Source of the DNA: Moniliophthora roreri
Taxonomy: Eukaryota; Basidiomycota; Agaricomycetes; Agaricales; Marasmiaceae
Assembly: GCA_001466705.2 (NCBI GenBank)
Contig: LATX02000057.1
Span: 603,427-667,426, forward strand
Reading direction: 5' to 3'
Length of the DNA: 64,000 nucleotides
Made by a program: the position numbers and the translations under genes. Shown here in pieces: positions 60,812 to 64,000 of this stretch. Below the pieces are notes generated by a model, which worked only from the letters and a program-made list of their open reading frames with translations, was not told the DNA's origin and ran no database searches. Every line of letters starts with the position of its first letter. Within the stretch, counting starts at the first letter, position 1.

Positions 60812-62474
60812 GTAGTCTGTTTCGAAGTACGATGGTGACGGAAACGATGTGATTGATCAAGTCCAAATTGGAAGAGACGCCTCCAACTGATGAGGCAGTG
60901 CCTCCTCAGGTCCTTGACGAGCATACGCTTGTATACGAGCGGGAGCAGGCTATGAGGCCCAAAGCATCCTATTAGTACAGAGTCCCTGAGTGAACCAAAC
61001 TGTTACTCACTACCGAGTTAAACGGGAATGGACCAAGAGGGCCGCAGTCCGGTTCGATTTTGCTGAATCTGTAATGACCCGCTTTAGGATTTCAAGACGG
61101 ACGTCGAAAGGAATACGTACTAGGTGTGTTCGGTGCTTGGTCGACCCTGGATCCATTTGAGTTGCGAAAGGGAGTTTCTGAAGGTATACTCACGAGCTCT
61201 TGCTTATCAGCAGAGACATACGGTCACTTAGGGGAGTCTCGAAGGCAACTGTCCCAAGGCTTCACCGAGAATGAGTTGAGCCGTCAAGGGGTAACAAAAC
61301 TGACCGCATCGGCTACGACAGGTATTGACAGTGAAGACAATAATGCGTCACGACAAACTGCAGTTTGGGTCAAAGCCGCATTTAGCCAATCATTTCCAAG
61401 GATAACTTCGGGCTGGAACCCAACCCTGGCGGAGTAACCTGAAACGGAACCAAATCGAGGCTCGTCAAGGTTTGTACAGGAAAGAAATGAAGAGCACCCT
61501 TGAAGCGAAAGGTTTCTTAAGCAATCTACAGCTCAACGAGACCGCGAAGTATAGTATAAACGTTGAGAATATATCTGTGAAATGGAAGACGGATACACAA
61601 CCTCAGTGAAACCACGAAATACAGGGACAAACGCCTGAGGATGCAAAAACCCGGGGTCGAGTACATGGAGAGGAAGTGAATAGGAGCAAGAGCATAACCA
61701 TGGAGTAGGGATGAAAGGAGTGGGAAGAATGTCCACAGGACGTGGCCAGGTCTCCTCGAATCACCTCTCCAACAATTTTGAAATGCTTACAGACAAGTGT
61801 GAATTGGAATCTCCAGCTGAGGCTAGCTATCTCGACGTTAATTCTGACTTTCGTCGACGGCAAGCCACTTGTTGTCCCCAAGCTAAATGGCCGCTTTAAG
61901 ATACAACTTCCCTTGCACTAACTTTCGGCTTGGAATCCTCTGTCAAAATTCGTGTCAGGGGACGAGCAGGTCTACTGACATTCAGTAGACCATAAGAGAC
62001 AAACCTGTTAATATCCTTTGACGAATACTGCGAACTCTATCAGCAGGGCAACAATCGGATCTGTACCGAACGGTGGTCAAGAGAAGAGCCTGGGTACCAT
62101 GGGATGGCACCCGGAGTCAAAGTGGCGCGGAGTCGGTGAGAATGAGAACTCACGACCGCCCTACGTACGAGCAGACTTTGGATCCAGTAGTCCAGGGCAA
62201 ACACGCTGACTCACAAGTGGTCAATGCCCTGGCAAAACAACATGCCTCCTTTCCGAGATAGGCCTAGATCCGAGGTATTCAAGGTTTCTCATCAGATAGT
62301 GATAGACATGAGAAATCGTGAAGAGATTGCGGGTCCGTGGGTGTGCATATGGTTCCGACACCGAGAGGGGATCAGGTCGTTAAACCCAAAAGAAACGTTC
62401 TCCCGCACAAGGGGATATGATACGATGCCGATGAATACGTGATCTGCTGTAGATACACAAAAAGCGGTAAGATG
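60812..62474. other. Gene-poor 1.66-kb interval
   Basis: The largest ORF (61126-61437, plus) begins with GTG and shows no similarity or coherent exon context; others are shorter. The base composition is mixed and I see no repeats, tRNA or transposon ends. It may contain decayed sequence or a non-coding transcript, but nothing can be supported. Confidence 0.4.
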
Positions 62475-63313
62475 TCACCGTCGCTTTTTACCCTTGTTGC
62501 GAGCCGCTTTCCCTCCAGCCAATTCTGCCTTTTCTGTTCTTCTGGCGCGTTGCTTCGATCTCTCTGCCTTTCTGGCTTCTTTTGTCTCGTATCGTATCTT
62601 CTTCGGTTTGAGTTTGGCTTTCTTTGTAGAATCCCTCTTTATTGCGGGGGGTGCGGGAACAGAAGGAGGAGATTGTTTAGGTCGGGACGATGATCCATGA
62701 TTGTGCGTATCATTACTTCCGTGCAAAAGCGAGTCTGGATCAAAATCTTCCACGACTGCCACTGTGGCGACAACTTCTTGATCACCGAATTCGTGCTCTT
62801 GCTCCTTTTGATCGGAGTCTTGTATACCATGCCATTCAGTCTCGTCGTCAGCTGAGATTGTTGGAACATCAGATTGGAATGGTACAAGAGTGAGCAAAAG
62901 AGAGTCACATACAAATAATAGCACCATAAGCTCTCTCCACTTGAGCCGCATTTTCGGCGGCTTGCTCCTTGAGCATACGTCTTTGCTATAGAACAGAATG
63001 AGTGAAATGGGGAATACGTTGAAAAGAAAACGACTGATGGAACCTCTTTTTTCGTTTGTAAACGCTCTCTTTTTTCCCGTTCGGCTGCCTTTTTCCGTGC
63101 TGCTTCTGCCTTTGCTACTTTGCGCTTGTGAAAGCCAGTGAGAAATTCGCTGGTCCAAGTCAGTGCACAGAGATGATTTCTGAGAAACGAGTCGTACCGA
63201 CGAGCGTCTTCATCGAAAATGACCTGTTTGACTTGAGTACGCTTTGCACGTTTCTTGGATGCGATGAGTGAATGAGAATGGGTCAAGAGATGCAAGTTTG
63301 AGGATGAAGACAT
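62475..63313 (-). CDS. RRP17: Ribosomal RNA-processing protein 17 (Nol12 family)
   Basis: Rrp17/Nol12 is a nucleolar RNA-binding protein with 5'-3' exonuclease activity in yeast, needed for 5.8S and 25S rRNA maturation. The start MSSSSNLHLLTHSHSLIASK is followed by VKQVIFDEDARR, an intron, then EFLTGFHKRKVAKAEAARKK and a Lys/Arg/Glu-rich helix (AAEREKRERLQTKKE), the Nol12 domain signature. An acidic middle (DDETEWHGIQDSDQKEQEHE) precedes a strongly basic C-tail (KKAKLKPKKIRYETKEARKA) ending in GKKRR, a nucleolar localisation pattern. There are about four exons. It is divergent from the FAM72 gene. Confidence 0.9.
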
Positions 63314-63519
63314 GGAAATCAAAGCACGTGCACGGGGGAATCCCAGATTATCCCAGGGGAGAGGACCCAGCTGGGGATTTCGGAAGTTGTCTGACTGATC
63401 CTTTCTTTCATTTCCCCTTTGCTTCTTCACTGTCACTGTCATTTTATTGAGCACGCTCGTTTTGACGATCCTTTTTCGGTCTTTTCTCCCAGAAACGCCT
63501 ACTTCTGCGTCTGCCTGTC
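63314..63519. promoter_or_regulatory. Divergent promoter region, RRP17 / FAM72
   Basis: Only 206 bp separate the two divergent start codons. A pyrimidine-rich plus strand from 63400 to 63519 is typical of a fungal 5' UTR. Confidence 0.4.
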
Positions 63520-64000
63520 ATGTTCTCTCCTCGCCAGCCCGTCTGGCAGCATCCTCATACTTCCGCCCAGTTTCATTTATTTCCTCATAATCCATACCCG
63601 CCGCTTCCCCCGCCTCAGCCTATTGCCCATAAAGTATGGATCATCGACTGCAAATCTTGCGGAACCTTTCTTACCAATCGTGGCATGAAGGCCAGTCTCT
63701 CTCTACGCCTAGTGTGTGTTTGCCCATCTGACGCTCGCTCAGGCAGTCCTCCTTTTGCATCCAAACGTTGCATTATTCTCTTCGGATGCTCTTCCAGTCA
63801 ACTGTTCTGCTTACACCACAAATCCCAGCGTTCTTAAACCAGCCGCATCTTGTCGTCCACCCCCTCGTACTTGCGAGTGCCTAACTCAAACCTTGTGCTG
63901 TCATGGCTGCGGCTCAACAGTCGGTTACATGATTGTCATTCCAGTATGCTCTTTCTCTTCTCCCCCTCACCGTTGGCTCATTGCCTCTTCCCCCCCCCCC
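63520..64000 (+). CDS. FAM72 family protein (3' end outside window)
   Basis: FAM72 proteins are small Cys-rich proteins; human FAM72A antagonises the uracil glycosylase UNG2. Exon 1 (63520-63690) encodes VWIIDCKSCGTFLTNRGMK and exon 2 (63743-63943) AVLLLHPNVALFSSDALPVN, then CECLTQTLCCHGCGSTVGYM with IVIP, matching the two CxxC zinc-type pairs and the GY(H/M)xIVPC ending of the family. The intron between them runs from gccagt to ctcag (52 nt), an apparent GC donor, and a gtatgc donor at 63944 starts the next intron. The window ends in that intron with a run of ten C. The fungal role is unknown. Confidence 0.88.

Noticed and set aside
61126..61437. 103-codon plus-strand ORF.
   Set aside because: Starts with GTG, no similarity, no splice context; not enough to call a gene.
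63991..64000. Run of ten C at the window end.
   Set aside because: Probably a homopolymer inside an intron or a contig-edge artefact; nothing can be inferred.
1..64000. Search by eye for CRISPR arrays, transposon termini, rRNA and telomere repeats.
   Set aside because: None seen. Repeats present are short and local, and no reverse transcriptase, integrase or transposase motif was found in any frame.

Overview
The window is nuclear DNA of a filamentous fungus, most likely a mushroom-forming basidiomycete (Agaricomycetes). The evidence is protein-coding genes split by many short introns (about 44-60 nt, with ctaa/ctga branch points), tight packing on both strands, basidiomycete-type families (a DUF6533 membrane protein, a DHA2-like MFS transporter, an AA9 lytic polysaccharide monooxygenase, two Zn2Cys6 regulators), and no bacterial operons or Shine-Dalgarno sites. 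All gene models were built by hand from reading frames, GT-AG or GC-AG borders and family similarity. Where exon lists are given, the exons sum to a multiple of three unless stated otherwise.

Layout, left to right. 1-12.8 kb: the 3' part of YIP1 (ER-Golgi traffic), then a 22-exon CSF1/BLTP1 bridge-like lipid transfer gene on the minus strand (about 3,231 aa), then a DSC4-like DUF1746 gene divergent from it across 153 bp. 12.8-18.1 kb: an NDUFAF8-like CX9C protein, a four-TM protein, a DUF6533 protein and the complex II assembly factor SDHAF4. 18.4-29.8 kb: a Zn2Cys6 transcription factor, APC8/CDC23, ALG14, an MFS transporter and the TRAPP subunit BET5. 29.9-33.9 kb: the FUN30/SMARCAD1 remodeller. 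34-35.4 kb: a repeat-bearing gene-free stretch. 35.4-44.6 kb: a mitochondrial-carrier-like protein, decayed coding sequence, a second Zn2Cys6 regulator, the splicing factor U2AF35, membrane-protein fragments and the arginine methyltransferase RMT2. 45.0-48.7 kb: AA9 LPMO, PRKRIP1 and an F-box-like protein. 49-51.6 kb: an unrecognised multi-exon secreted or membrane gene. 51.7-59.6 kb: a hemerythrin-domain protein, a two-lobed amidohydrolase, a COG1237-type metallo-beta-lactamase-fold protein and the SNARE BOS1. 60-64 kb: an unknown protein, a gene-poor stretch, RRP17 and the start of a FAM72 gene that runs off the window.

Most genes are housekeeping and functionally unrelated. Loose themes are early secretory traffic (YIP1, BET5, BOS1), ER biology (CSF1, DSC4-like, ALG14), mitochondrial assembly factors (NDUFAF8-like, SDHAF4) and RNA processing (U2AF35, PRKRIP1, RRP17). 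I see no secondary-metabolite cluster, intact transposon, CRISPR array, tRNA or rRNA gene. The most distinctive signals are three introns that appear to use GC instead of GT donors (ALG14, U2AF35, FAM72), an amidohydrolase whose second lobe has lost its metal-site motif, a decayed unknown gene near 38 kb, and an orphan gene near 50 kb.
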